The notes under the pieces: generated by a model
The model's database searches: none
What the model was told of the DNA's origin: nothing
What the model saw: the letters and a program-made list of their open reading frames with translations, nothing else
Origin: Nocardia higoensis
Lineage (GTDB): Bacteria > Actinomycetota > Actinomycetes > Mycobacteriales > Mycobacteriaceae
DNA: 64,000 nt
Reading direction: 5' to 3'
Assembly (NCBI RefSeq): GCF_015477835.1
Contig: NZ_JADLQN010000002.1
Span: 744,001 to 808,000, forward strand
Translations under genes and position numbers: made by a program
Shown: piece by piece, positions 27,384 to 36,166 of the stretch
Numbering within the stretch: position 1 is the stretch's first letter
Layout: each line of letters starts with the position of its first letter

Positions 27384-28739
27384 GTGAGCCTCGAACTGGA
27401 ACGCCCCCGGCCGGGGACAGCGACGGCTTCGGCGATCGTCCCCGCGGCTCGGGTGCACGACGCGCTGTCCACGCACATCCTCGCCGACGGTTTCCCGCTG
27501 GTGCTCGATCTGCGCGCCTCGCACGGCCGCACGCTCGTCGACCAGCGCGACGGCGCCGCCTATCTCGACATGTTCGGGTTCTTCGCCTCGAACGCACTGG
27601 GGATGAACCACCCGGCGCTGGCGCAGGACCGGCAGTTCCGCGCCGAACTCGCCGAGGTCGCACTGAACAAGCCGAGCAACTCCGACATCTACACCGTCGA
27701 GATGGCCGCGTTCGTGGAGACTTTCGCCCGCGTGCTCGGCGACCCGCGGCTACCGCACCTGTTCTTCATCGACGGCGGGGCGCTCGCGGTGGAGAACGCG
27801 CTCAAGGTCGCCTTCGACTGGAAGAGCAGGCACAACGAAGCCCACGGCAGGCTCGGGCAGGCCCGCGGCACCAAGGTGCTGCATCTGACCGGGGCCTTCC
27901 ACGGTCGCACCGGTTACACCATGTCGCTGACCAACACCGATCCGGTGAAGACCGCCCGCTTCCCGGTCTTCGACTGGCCGCGCATCGACACCCCGTATCT
28001 GCGTGAGGGCCACCCCGTCGAGGTCGCCGAGGCACTGGCACTCGACCAAGCCCGCCGAGCCTTCGCCGAGCACCCGCACGACATCGCCTGCTTCATCGCC
28101 GAACCGATCCAGGGCGAAGGCGGTGACCGGCATCTGCGCGCGGAATTCCTGCGCGCGATGCAACGGCTCTGCCACGAGAACGACGCGCTGTTCGTCCTCG
28201 ACGAGGTGCAGACCGGCGTCGGCGGCACCGGAACCGCCTGGGCGTACCAGCAATTGGGCCTGGAACCGGATGTGGTGGCCTTCGGCAAGAAGACCCAGGT
28301 GTGCGGGATCATGGCGGGCGGCCGCGTCGACGAGGTACCCGACAACGTCTTCGTGGTCGGCTCCCGGCTGAACTCGACCTGGGGTGGGAATCTCACCGAC
28401 ATGGTGCGTGCCCGCCGGATCCTCGAGGTGATCGAGCGCGACGACCTCTTCGACCGCTCCCGCCGGCTCGGCGCGCATCTGCTCGCCCGCCTGCGAACGC
28501 TGGCCGCCGCGCACCCGTCGGTCACCGAGCCCCGCGGCCGCGGACTCATGTGCGCGATCACCCTGACGACTCCCGAATTGCGCGATGCGGCGGTGACGGC
28601 CTTGCGGGAACGCGAGCACGTGCTGATCCTGGGCTCCGGGCACCGCGGCATCCGATTCCGGCCGCCGCTGACCGTGACCGCCGAAGAACTCGATCAGGCT
28701 GTCGACGCGCTCGACCGGGTACTCACCGTCCTCGGGTGA
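27384..28739 (+). CDS. lat: L-lysine 6-aminotransferase
   Basis: The 451-residue class-III aminotransferase transfers the epsilon-amino group of lysine to 2-oxoglutarate, giving 2-aminoadipate 6-semialdehyde. The PLP Lys is in AFGKKTQVCG near residue 300, a sequence characteristic of lysine aminotransferases; the PLP-binding Asp is in FVLDEVQTGVG near 275, and GGALAVENALK near 132 binds the phosphate. Together with pcd and lrpA it forms a lysine-to-aminoadipate module. Start choice follows the leaderless promoter 6 nt upstream. Confidence 0.95.
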   Translation: MSLELERPRPGTATASAIVPAARVHDALSTHILADGFPLVLDLRASHGRTLVDQRDGAAYLDMFGFFASNALGMNHPALAQDRQFRAELAEVALNKPSNSDIYTVEMAAFVETFARVLGDPRLPHLFFIDGGALAVENALKVAFDWKSRHNEAHGRLGQARGTKVLHLTGAFHGRTGYTMSLTNTDPVKTARFPVFDWPRIDTPYLREGHPVEVAEALALDQARRAFAEHPHDIACFIAEPIQGEGGDRHLRAEFLRAMQRLCHENDALFVLDEVQTGVGGTGTAWAYQQLGLEPDVVAFGKKTQVCGIMAGGRVDEVPDNVFVVGSRLNSTWGGNLTDMVRARRILEVIERDDLFDRSRRLGAHLLARLRTLAAAHPSVTEPRGRGLMCAITLTTPELRDAAVTALREREHVLILGSGHRGIRFRPPLTVTAEELDQAVDALDRVLTVLG

Positions 28740-28966
28740 GACTCGCCTCCGCGCCGGCAACTCACCCTTTCGCTCACCCGGCCAGGGACGGGTGAGCTCG
28801 GCTCGCCGGCACCGACGGGCGACCTGCACAGCGCTGGGAAGTATCGGATGCTGCCGAGAGTGGAGATGTGCGCCGTCGGGCGCCGCCGGTGGGCACCGCA
28901 GTCGAACTCGTGGCAAGGACGCGACCGCTCGCACGCGCGGCGCCCGCTCGCGGCCCGGCGGCGCGG
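28740..28966. other. Intergenic region, no gene seen
   Basis: The 227 nt between lat and the convergent small gene show no ORF with a credible start and no strong hairpin. Confidence 0.4.
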
Positions 28967-29305
28967 TCAGTCCAGGCGCAGTCCCAGCGCGCCCACGGCG
29001 AATCGGGAGACCGCGGCCCGGGCGGCGACCAGCGCGGGATCCTGACCGGCTTGCGCCCAACCGGTGATCTCGGCCGAACCGTCCGCCCCGGGAGTGAGCA
29101 CGATTTCGGCCACCAGTTCGGTGGTGGTGGGCTCGCACACGGCCCACGAGTAACGGGTCCCGGTCTCCCAGTCGGCGTTACGGCGTCCCACGTACTCGGG
29201 GTCGGTGATGCCTCCTTCGGCGAGTGCGGGCCGGTCGTCGATGCGCTCGTCGGCCCGCAGTGCGCGCAGATACCAGCTGCCCGCGTTGATCTCGATCGGT
29301 TCCAT
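28967..29305 (-). CDS. Degenerate GNAT-like small protein
   Basis: A 112-residue product whose segment RRNADWETGTRYSWAVCEP followed by a hydrophobic strand resembles the substrate-side half of RimJ/RimL-type GNAT acetyltransferases. The acetyl-CoA loop (R/Q-x-x-G-x-G/A) is not recognisable, and the protein stops right after the helix FAVGALGL, where a normal GNAT would continue for 40 or more residues. It is therefore a truncated or diverged member without an obvious CoA site. The ATG at 29305 is preferred; an upstream ATG adds seven residues. Confidence 0.55.
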   Translation of the reverse strand: MEPIEINAGSWYLRALRADERIDDRPALAEGGITDPEYVGRRNADWETGTRYSWAVCEPTTTELVAEIVLTPGADGSAEITGWAQAGQDPALVAARAAVSRFAVGALGLRLD

Positions 29306-29790
29306 CACCACTCCTCGTATCCGCATCTGCCGTCACCCTGCCTGTCGACCCTGTGCTCACACGCGCTGCGCTCGATGCGTCGTGCGCACGAGCTGTTCGT
29401 GTACCGAAGGCGTCGGCACCAGGTGGTCGTTTTCAGTTGCGTGTTGTGCCGAGCACTCGACAATTCTCGGGCCAGGCTAGTGCTCGGGTGGTCGCCGCAG
29501 TCGGTGCATCCCGCTCGTTGCGTGGTCGCTCCGGCGCCGATAGTGGCGCCCGCCGCATCACGTCGCTGCGGGGTTCACGCGCCGGGTAGGCTCCGATCAC
29601 GGCTCGACCGCCGCCGACGAGATCGCGGTAGGCCCCGCGCGGGGGGACCGGCGCCGGGATGCCCGGGCGTCCTGCGGGCGCGGAATCCGCGTCGATGTGA
29701 CCGAGAGGCGTGGTGCGCAGGCGCCGCCGTTCAGGCCGGGGTTAGCACATTCGTTCGATCCTGGCGGGTGTGGCGTGTTAGGTTGGCGTG
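29306..29790. other. Gene-poor stretch: old kinase 5' flank and TnpB element left end
   Basis: No convincing gene in 485 nt. A possible promoter-like TAGGCT lies near 29587-29592. A GTG at 29697 opens a short frame that could be the original first codons of the kinase gene now displaced to 30950. The last 40-60 nt before the TnpB start should be the transposon left end, but I could not place its boundary. Confidence 0.4.
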
Positions 29791-30930
29791 ATGGGGCGGG
29801 TGGTGAAGCGGGCGTATAAGTATCGCTTCTATCCGACCCCTGAGCAGGTTGAGCAGTTGGCCCGCACGTTCGGTTGTGTGCGGTATGTGTACAACCGGGC
29901 GTTGGCGGAACGTTCCCGCGCATGGGCTCAGGAGCAGCGCCGCGTTTCGTATGCGGAGTCCGACAAGCTTCTCACCGGCTGGAAGCGCGATCCGGACACG
30001 GTGTGGTTGACCGAGCCGTCGAAGGGGCCGTTGCAGGCGGTGTTGCGGCATCTGCAGGGCGCGTTCGAGAAGTTCTGGCGCAAACAAGCCAAGTATCCGC
30101 GGTTCAAGAAGAAGGGCCGGTCGAGGGATTCGGCGACCTATTTCTCGAACTGTTTCACCTTCCGCGACGGCCGGTTGAAGCTGGCCAAGCAGTCGCAGCC
30201 GCTGGATATCCGCTGGTCGCGGCCGCTGCCGGAGGGTGGGGTGCCGTCGCAGGTGACGGTGTCCAAGGACGCGGCGGGCCGCTACTTCGTCTCGCTGCTG
30301 GTCGAAGAGACCGTCTTGGAACACCCGGCCACGGATGTGGTGGTGGGGGTGGATGCGGGGATCACCTCGCTGTATACGTTCTCGACCGGGGAGAAGATCG
30401 GCAATCCCCGGTACGAGAAGCGCGACCGCGCTCGGTTGGCGAGAGCCCAGCGGGTGTTGTCGCGCAAGCAAAAAGGATCAACCAACCGGGCGAAGGCCCG
30501 GCGGAAAGTGGCGCGTGTCCATGCGCGGATCGTGGATCGGCGTCGCGATCATCTGCACAAGCTGTCGTCTCGGTTGGTGCGCGAGAACCAAGTGATCGCC
30601 ATCGAGGACTTGTGTGTGCGGAACATGCTGCGCAACCGCTGCCTGGCTCGGGCGATCTCGGATGCGAGCTGGGCGGAGTTCCGGTCGATGCTGGAGTACA
30701 AGGCCGGCTGGTACGGGCGCACGGTGGTGGCGGTGGATCGGTTCTATCCGTCGTCGAAGACGTGTTCGGTGTGTGGTCGGGTCATCGAGGAACTGCCGTT
30801 GCACATGCGGGAGTGGACGTGTGCGTGTGGTGCGGTGCATGATCGGGATGTGAACGCGGCGAGGAATATACGCGCGGCTGGGCTGGTCGTGCTGGCCTGT
30901 GGAGATGGTGTGAGTCCGTCCCACAGTTGA
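29791..30930 (+). CDS. tnpB: RNA-guided endonuclease TnpB (IS200/IS605, IS1341-type)
   Basis: The 379-residue protein has all TnpB features: N-terminal KRAYKYRFYPTPEQ helix-turn-helix/wedge region, RuvC catalytic residues Asp188 (VVGVDAGIT), Glu272 (IAIEDLCV) and Asp353 (HDRDVNAARNI), and a zinc finger with CSVCG and CACG between the last two. No TnpA transposase gene is present, so it is a solitary element. TnpB proteins cut DNA guided by an RNA made from the element right end and help retain the element. The ATG is preferred over the preceding GTG. All catalytic residues are intact. Confidence 0.95.
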   Translation: MGRVVKRAYKYRFYPTPEQVEQLARTFGCVRYVYNRALAERSRAWAQEQRRVSYAESDKLLTGWKRDPDTVWLTEPSKGPLQAVLRHLQGAFEKFWRKQAKYPRFKKKGRSRDSATYFSNCFTFRDGRLKLAKQSQPLDIRWSRPLPEGGVPSQVTVSKDAAGRYFVSLLVEETVLEHPATDVVVGVDAGITSLYTFSTGEKIGNPRYEKRDRARLARAQRVLSRKQKGSTNRAKARRKVARVHARIVDRRRDHLHKLSSRLVRENQVIAIEDLCVRNMLRNRCLARAISDASWAEFRSMLEYKAGWYGRTVVAVDRFYPSSKTCSVCGRVIEELPLHMREWTCACGAVHDRDVNAARNIRAAGLVVLACGDGVSPSHS

Positions 30931-30949
30931 TGTGGGAAGGCGGCTGTCG

Positions 30950-33100
30950 GTGAAGCAGGAACCCCCGGGCGCGAGCCCGGGAATCCCCCGCCTTCAGGCG
31001 GGGGAGGAAGTCAATGCGCAGTTCGGTCACTACCGGCTGGAACGGCGGCTGGGCAGCGGCGGCATGGGCCAGGTCTGGGCGGCCCTCGACACCCGCGACG
31101 GCCGTCGCGTCGCGCTGAAACTGCTGCCCGCCGAACTCGCCGCCGACGAGGGATACCGCACGAGGTTCGAGCGGGAGGCTCTGCTCGCCGCCGCGCTGCA
31201 TGACCCGCACATCCCCGCCATCCACGGCCACGGCGCGGTCGATGGACGGTTGTTCATCGACATGGAACTCGTCGAGGGCGCGGACCTGTCGGCGCGCCTG
31301 GCCGCGTACGGGCCACTCGACCCGCCCACCGCCCTGGACATCCTCACCCAGGTGGCCTCGGCCCTGGACACCGCGCACGCCGCGGGCCTGATCCACCGCG
31401 ATGTCAAACCCTCGAACATCCTGGTCCGCCCCGACGGCTTCGCCTACCTGATCGATTTCGGCATCGCCCGCACCCACGGTCAGACCTCGGTCACCGCGAC
31501 CGGCCTGACCATCGGCACCTGGGCCTACATGGCGCCGGAACGCTTCAACGGTCACGCCGACGCCCGCTCCGACATCTACTCGCTGGCCTGCGTCTTTTTC
31601 GAAGCCCTCACCGGCCGCCGGCCCTACGGCGACACCGAGCCCGCCCAGCAGATGCACGGCCACCTCATGACCGACCCGCCGCGCGCCGCCGCGTCGAACC
31701 CGGCCGTCCCGCCCGCCCTCGACGAGATCCTCGCCCGCGGCATGGCCAAGCAGGCCGACCTCCGGCCCGCGAGCGCCGGGGAATTCGTCCGCGCCGCCCG
31801 CGCGGCACTCGGCGGCCGCCCCGCGCGCGACTCCGCGAACCCGGCCGCCGCGCCCGCTCCACCACCCACCCGAATCGACACCGCCGCCTCGACCGGGGGA
31901 CGACCACCGACTCCGACGAACGCACTGCCCGAACCGGCATCGGCAGGTGCCGCCGACGCGCCACCGGTCTCGATGCCGACTTCTGGGCCGTCCTGTCCGA
32001 CGGCGGCACCGGGGCGGCCCGATCGGGGTGTCCACCCCGGCGTCCCGCACTACGCGGAGCCGGTCGGAGAGATCGGCGCGGCCCGGATCCCGTCCCCCGG
32101 CTCGCGGCTGCCCGCGGCGACGCCCGATCCCGAGGCGGCTGATCCCGACGCCGCGGACGCAGTCGCGGTGCGAAGTCCGAATCCGACCAAGGTGTTGCCC
32201 GTCGCCGACCCGACCGGCGCGGCCGTCGCCCCGTCGCCGGTTCACCCACCCGCGGCCCCGGCGGGCGGGCAGCGCTGGGTTCCGCCGCCGGAGCGTCGTC
32301 GCGCCGATCCGGTCCCCGCGCCGCCCCCGGCAGGTCTGGGGCGGCGGCGTCCCGCGGATCCCGTCCCCGCGCCGCCCCCGGCAAGCCTGCGGCGACCGCG
32401 TCCCGCCGATCCGGTGCCCGCCCCGGCGTCCGGTGCTCCCGGAACGTGGTCCGGCCGCGCCGCCGCCCCGCGGCAGGGGGATGGGCGGCGACCGGCCCCG
32501 CGATCGCGGCAGTGGGCCCCGCGCCGAGGTAGGCGCCGCGGTGGCGTCCTGCGCACCCTGCTGTGGGCGACGGTGCTGATCCTCGTCGCGCCGTGCGTCT
32601 TCGCGGTGGGCTGCCTGGCGGTGCTGGCGTCGGACTCCTCGGACGGTTCCGCCGAGCAGAACACACCGCCGCCCGTGGCCACAGCGGAGGAACCGGCTCC
32701 CGGCTCGGCCGGGGTGGCGCCCGCGGGTACTCCCGTCCGGGACGGAAAATTCGAGTTCGCCGTAGCGGGCCTCGACTCCGGCGATCGGGTGGGATTCCAG
32801 AACGCGAACGGTTCGTTCCTGATCGTCACGCTGGACGTCCTCAACCATTCCGACGAGACGAAGTGGTTCCTGCCGTTCGGGCAGAAACTGGTCCTCACCG
32901 ACGGCGCCGTCGTCGAACACGACGCCACCGCGACGGCGTGGCAGGCCGTGCAGCACCGGCTCGGGCATACCTTCGAGCTGCCGCCGGGGGCGTCCGGGAC
33001 CGCCGTGCTGGTGTTCGACGTGCCGGACACCGGCACGGCCGCGCACCTGGAACTGCACGATTTCGTGCTCTCCGAGGGCGTGTCGGTGGCGCTGTACTAG
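30950..33100 (+). CDS. Transmembrane serine/threonine protein kinase with DUF4352-like sensor
   Basis: About 716 residues: PknB-type kinase domain (FGHYRLERRLGSGGMGQVW glycine loop, catalytic LIHRDVKPSN near residue 149, LIDFGIAR, APE motif MAPERF), a long Pro-rich juxtamembrane segment from about 290 to 525, one TM helix near 532-556, and an extracellular C-terminal domain of about 120 residues resembling DUF4352/MPT63-like beta sandwiches. The 5' end is unusual: the residues before NAQFGHY are encoded by the TnpB right end. GTG 30950, with GGGAAGG 9-15 nt ahead, is the best start; GTG 30932 is an alternative. The stop overlaps the convergent patatin stop by 4 nt. Confidence 0.85.
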   Translation: MKQEPPGASPGIPRLQAGEEVNAQFGHYRLERRLGSGGMGQVWAALDTRDGRRVALKLLPAELAADEGYRTRFEREALLAAALHDPHIPAIHGHGAVDGRLFIDMELVEGADLSARLAAYGPLDPPTALDILTQVASALDTAHAAGLIHRDVKPSNILVRPDGFAYLIDFGIARTHGQTSVTATGLTIGTWAYMAPERFNGHADARSDIYSLACVFFEALTGRRPYGDTEPAQQMHGHLMTDPPRAAASNPAVPPALDEILARGMAKQADLRPASAGEFVRAARAALGGRPARDSANPAAAPAPPPTRIDTAASTGGRPPTPTNALPEPASAGAADAPPVSMPTSGPSCPTAAPGRPDRGVHPGVPHYAEPVGEIGAARIPSPGSRLPAATPDPEAADPDAADAVAVRSPNPTKVLPVADPTGAAVAPSPVHPPAAPAGGQRWVPPPERRRADPVPAPPPAGLGRRRPADPVPAPPPASLRRPRPADPVPAPASGAPGTWSGRAAAPRQGDGRRPAPRSRQWAPRRGRRRGGVLRTLLWATVLILVAPCVFAVGCLAVLASDSSDGSAEQNTPPPVATAEEPAPGSAGVAPAGTPVRDGKFEFAVAGLDSGDRVGFQNANGSFLIVTLDVLNHSDETKWFLPFGQKLVLTDGAVVEHDATATAWQAVQHRLGHTFELPPGASGTAVLVFDVPDTGTAAHLELHDFVLSEGVSVALY
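30964..31034 (+). ncRNA. TnpB right end: omega-RNA 3' scaffold and predicted guide
   Basis: Downstream of tnpB two adjacent hairpins (30964-30970 with 30975-30981; 30985-30992 with 30997-31004) are followed by GAGGAAGTCAA, a configuration I associate with right ends of IS605/IS1341-type elements. In characterised systems the omega-RNA overlaps the tnpB 3' end and runs through the right end, and the first flanking bases form the guide. The predicted boundary is near 31014. The guide would be the 20 nt at 31015-31034, inside the kinase coding sequence. Confidence 0.7.
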
Positions 33101-34050
33101 ACGGCGGGTTCCTGGTCGTCCGGCCGGGGCCGGGCCTCCTGCGGGCCGAAGACCGCGTACACGGCCCGGCGGCCGATCTCCAGAGCACGGGCCAGGAGGT
33201 CGGTGTCGCGGGCGGTGGAGTCCACTCTGGGCGCGTCGGCGGGCGGATGGATCTGCAGGACCGCGTCGCCGAGTTCGGCGAAAGCGCGGTTCTCCGCCTC
33301 CTCCAGAGCGGGCCGGGCCAGGAAGGCCCGATAGGCGCCCGGCGCGACGAACCGCAGATAATTGCCGCCCACCAACTGATGTACCCGCGAGTTGGGCTCG
33401 CGCTTCTCGTCGGTGCGGCGGGTGCGCAGCACCAAGAAGTGGGTGCCGCCCGCGCGCACGGCCGAGCGGATCGGGATCGGCTCGGCGATACCGCCGTCGA
33501 AGTAGGGCACACCGCCGAGCATCAGCGGCCCGCCCGCCAGGATCGGCAGGTTCGCGCTGGCCCGCAGCGCGCGCATCAGACTGCGCTTGTCGGTGATGTG
33601 CGGGCGCAGATCCACCGGATTGCCGGTGCGTCCGTCGGTGGCGATGGGATGCAGAGTGGTCGCATGCTCGAGGATGGCGTCGAAATCCATCGGCTCGACC
33701 CCGTCGTACACCCGATGCACCAGGTAGCGGACATCGAAAGCGGCCCCACCGCGCAGTATTCGCGCCGGGTTGATGACCGCATTCATGATCTCCGGATTCG
33801 ACCACGATCGCATGCCGGGCACCGCGCGCCCGGACAGCAGCCACGCGCCGTTGATCGCTCCGGCCGAGGTGCCGTAGATCGCGTCGAACAACCCGGACAG
33901 GCCGAGTTCCTCCATCGCCTGCACCATGCCGCTGGAATACACTCCCCGGCTGCCGCCGCCCTCGACGACGAGGAAGAGGCGATGACCGTCGGCCCGGGAA
34001 CCTGTCGCTTTTCGGCCGCGGATGATGTCGGCCACGGGTGAGCTGGACAC
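33097..34050 (-). CDS. Patatin-like phospholipase/acylhydrolase
   Basis: The 317-residue serine hydrolase has the patatin oxyanion loop GGGSRG (residues 31-36), nucleophile Ser62 in GTSAG, and the catalytic Asp185 in a DGG motif (YFDGGIAEPI). The Ser-Asp dyad hydrolyses lipid acyl esters. No signal peptide or TM helix is seen, so it is cytoplasmic or peripheral. It is convergent with the kinase gene. The frame starts with ATG SSSPVADIIRG; an internal start near the GGGSRG strand is possible but would truncate the domain. Confidence 0.88.
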   Translation of the reverse strand: MSSSPVADIIRGRKATGSRADGHRLFLVVEGGGSRGVYSSGMVQAMEELGLSGLFDAIYGTSAGAINGAWLLSGRAVPGMRSWSNPEIMNAVINPARILRGGAAFDVRYLVHRVYDGVEPMDFDAILEHATTLHPIATDGRTGNPVDLRPHITDKRSLMRALRASANLPILAGGPLMLGGVPYFDGGIAEPIPIRSAVRAGGTHFLVLRTRRTDEKREPNSRVHQLVGGNYLRFVAPGAYRAFLARPALEEAENRAFAELGDAVLQIHPPADAPRVDSTARDTDLLARALEIGRRAVYAVFGPQEARPRPDDQEPAV

Positions 34051-34064
34051 CCGATCACCATACG

Positions 34065-34105
34065 CCGAGGGCGGGTTCGGACCCGTGGTCCGAACCCGCC
34101 CTCGG
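34065..34105 (-). terminator. Hairpin terminator downstream of accA3
   Basis: A 17-bp perfect stem (34065-34081 with 34089-34105) with a 7-nt loop starts 17 nt after the accA3 stop codon on the minus strand. There is no T run. Confidence 0.75.
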
Positions 34106-34122
34106 ATGGGCTCAGCCGTTGA

Positions 34123-35916
34123 TCACTTGATCTCGGCCAGCACCGTGCCCTGGGTGATGGCGGCGCCCGCCTCCACCGCCAGACCGGTGACCACGCCGGC
34201 CTTGTGCGCGTTGACCGGGTTCTCCATCTTCATGGCCTCGAGCACCGCGATCAGGTCGCCCGCCTCGACGGACTGGCCTTCCTCGACGGCGACCTTGACG
34301 ACGGTGCCCTGCATCGGGGCGGTCACGGCGTCACCGGACGCCGCGCCTGCGGCACCGCCGCCGCGCTTGCGCGGCTTGGGCTTCTTGCGGATCGCGCCGC
34401 CGCCACCGCCGTTGCCGCCGCCGATGCTGAAGTTGCCCGGCAGCGAGACCTCGACCCGACGGCCGCCGACCTCGACGACCACCTTCTGACGCGGACCGTC
34501 CTCGTCCTCGTCAGCGGCGGCGCCGGCGCCGGTGTAGGGCTCGATGGTGTTGTTCCACTCGTTCTCGATCCACTTGGTGTAGACGTCGAACTTCTCGCCG
34601 TCACCGATGAAGGCCGGATCCTCGACGATCGCCCGGTGGAACGGGATGACCGTGGCCAGGCCCTCGACCTGGAACTCGGCCAGCGCGCGACGGGCGCGCT
34701 CGAGCGCCTGGGTGCGGTTCTCGCCGGTGACGATCAGCTTGGCCAGCATCGAGTCGAACTGGCCGCCGATGACGCTGCCCTGCACGACGCCGGAGTCGAC
34801 ACGCACGCCGGGGCCGGTGGGTTCGCGGTAGACCGTGACCGGTCCGGGGGCGGGCAGGAAGCCGCGGCCGGCATCCTCACCGTTGATGCGGAACTCGAAG
34901 GAGTGGCCGCGCGGGGTGGGATCCTCGGTGATCTCCAGTTCCTCGCCGTTGGCGATGCGGAACTGCGCGCGCACCAGGTCGATGCCCGCGGTCTCCTCGG
35001 TGACCGGGTGCTCGACCTGCAGGCGGGTGTTCACCTCGAGGAAGGACACGGTCTCGCCCTGCACCAGGTACTCCACGGTGCCCGCGCCGTAGTAGCCGGC
35101 CTCGCGGCAGATGCGCTTGGCGGACTCGTGGATCTTGGTGCGGACCTCGTCGGACAGGAACGGCGCGGGCGCCTCCTCGACGAGCTTCTGGAAGCGGCGC
35201 TGCAACGAGCAGTCGCGGGTGCCCGCGACCACGACATTGCCGTGCTGGTCGGCGATGACCTGGGCCTCGACGTGGCGGGCCTTGTCCAGGTACTGCTCGA
35301 CGAAGCACTCGCCGCGACCGAAGGCCGCGATCGCCTCGCGGGTAGCCGACTCGAACAGTTCGGGGATCTCCTCGATGGTGTGCGCGACCTTCATGCCGCG
35401 GCCGCCACCACCGAAGGCCGCCTTGATGGCGACCGGGACGCCGTACTGCTTGGCGAACTCCACGACCTCGTCGGCGTTCTTCACCGGGTCCTTGGTGCCC
35501 GCGGCCATCGGCGCCTTGGCGCGCTCGGCGATGTGGCGGGCGGTGACCTTGTCGCCCAGGTCGCGGATGGACTGCGGCGAGGGGCCGATCCAGATCAAGC
35601 CCGCGTCGAGCACGGCCTGGGCGAAGTCGGCGTTCTCCGACAGGAATCCGTAGCCGGGGTGGATCGCGTCGGCACCGGACTTGGCCGCGGCGTCGAGGAT
35701 CTTGTCGAACACGAGGTACGACTCGGCCGAGGTCTGGCCGCCCAGCGCGAAGGCTTCGTCGGCGAGCTTCACGAAGGGCGCGTCGGCGTCCGGCTCGGCG
35801 TACACGGCGACGCTGGCGATGCCGGAGTCTTTCGCCGCCCGGATCACGCGTACGGCGATCTCGCCTCGGTTAGCTACGAGTACCTTCGTGATCCGCGCGC
35901 TGGCATGGCTGGGCAC
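34123..35916 (-). CDS. accA3: Acyl-CoA carboxylase alpha subunit (biotin carboxylase + BCCP)
   Basis: The 597-residue protein fuses biotin carboxylase (ITKVLVANRGEIAVRVIRAA at the start; ATP-grasp GGGGRGMKV near 170; EVNTRLQVEHPVTE near 290) to a C-terminal biotinyl domain with EAMKMENPV near residue 558, where Lys carries biotin. It supplies carboxybiotin to carboxyltransferase subunits such as AccD5, making methylmalonyl-CoA or malonyl-CoA for mycolic and methyl-branched lipids. The GTG at 35916 is chosen because AGGAGG lies 7 nt upstream and the length matches mycobacterial AccA3; the longer frame upstream is rejected. Confidence 0.95.
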   Translation of the reverse strand: MPSHASARITKVLVANRGEIAVRVIRAAKDSGIASVAVYAEPDADAPFVKLADEAFALGGQTSAESYLVFDKILDAAAKSGADAIHPGYGFLSENADFAQAVLDAGLIWIGPSPQSIRDLGDKVTARHIAERAKAPMAAGTKDPVKNADEVVEFAKQYGVPVAIKAAFGGGGRGMKVAHTIEEIPELFESATREAIAAFGRGECFVEQYLDKARHVEAQVIADQHGNVVVAGTRDCSLQRRFQKLVEEAPAPFLSDEVRTKIHESAKRICREAGYYGAGTVEYLVQGETVSFLEVNTRLQVEHPVTEETAGIDLVRAQFRIANGEELEITEDPTPRGHSFEFRINGEDAGRGFLPAPGPVTVYREPTGPGVRVDSGVVQGSVIGGQFDSMLAKLIVTGENRTQALERARRALAEFQVEGLATVIPFHRAIVEDPAFIGDGEKFDVYTKWIENEWNNTIEPYTGAGAAADEDEDGPRQKVVVEVGGRRVEVSLPGNFSIGGGNGGGGGAIRKKPKPRKRGGGAAGAASGDAVTAPMQGTVVKVAVEEGQSVEAGDLIAVLEAMKMENPVNAHKAGVVTGLAVEAGAAITQGTVLAEIK

Positions 35917-36077
35917 TGAGCCTCCTGGTTTGCATTCTTCTGGTCGCTTCGCGGGACGGTGGCCGCGCGGCCCGCTCCCGGTTGGGGGTCGGAACACCAC
36001 ACGAGCTCCGCCCGTGCCGACAATGTACGTCTGGGCGAGTGTAGGCAGTCTGCCAATTGACGCCGAACTCGGATAGC

Positions 36078-36093
36078 CCTACTGAACAGTAGG
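36078..36093. promoter_or_regulatory. Perfect 16-bp palindrome upstream of accA3
   Basis: CCTACTG and CAGTAGG flank a central AA, about 162 bp before the accA3 start and 74 bp after the sseA stop. It is too short for a good terminator but ideal for a dimeric regulator, so it is a candidate operator for accA3. Confidence 0.45.
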
Positions 36094-36166
36094 TGTCGCA
36101 TCACACTCGACCGATGATGTGTCCGGCGTCCATTGTGCTGGCATCCGATGTCAGTTTATTCGGCCC

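Noticed and set aside
29700..31014. Complete IS200/IS605 element with TnpA
   Set aside because: No Y1 transposase gene (HUH motif) is present on either strand; only tnpB and its right end are seen.
30782..33844. 1020-residue ORF on the minus strand
   Set aside because: Antisense to the kinase and out of frame with patatin; composition is Arg/Gly-rich with no domain.
34204..35919. 571-residue plus-strand ORF
   Set aside because: Mirror frame of accA3, a well-supported gene.
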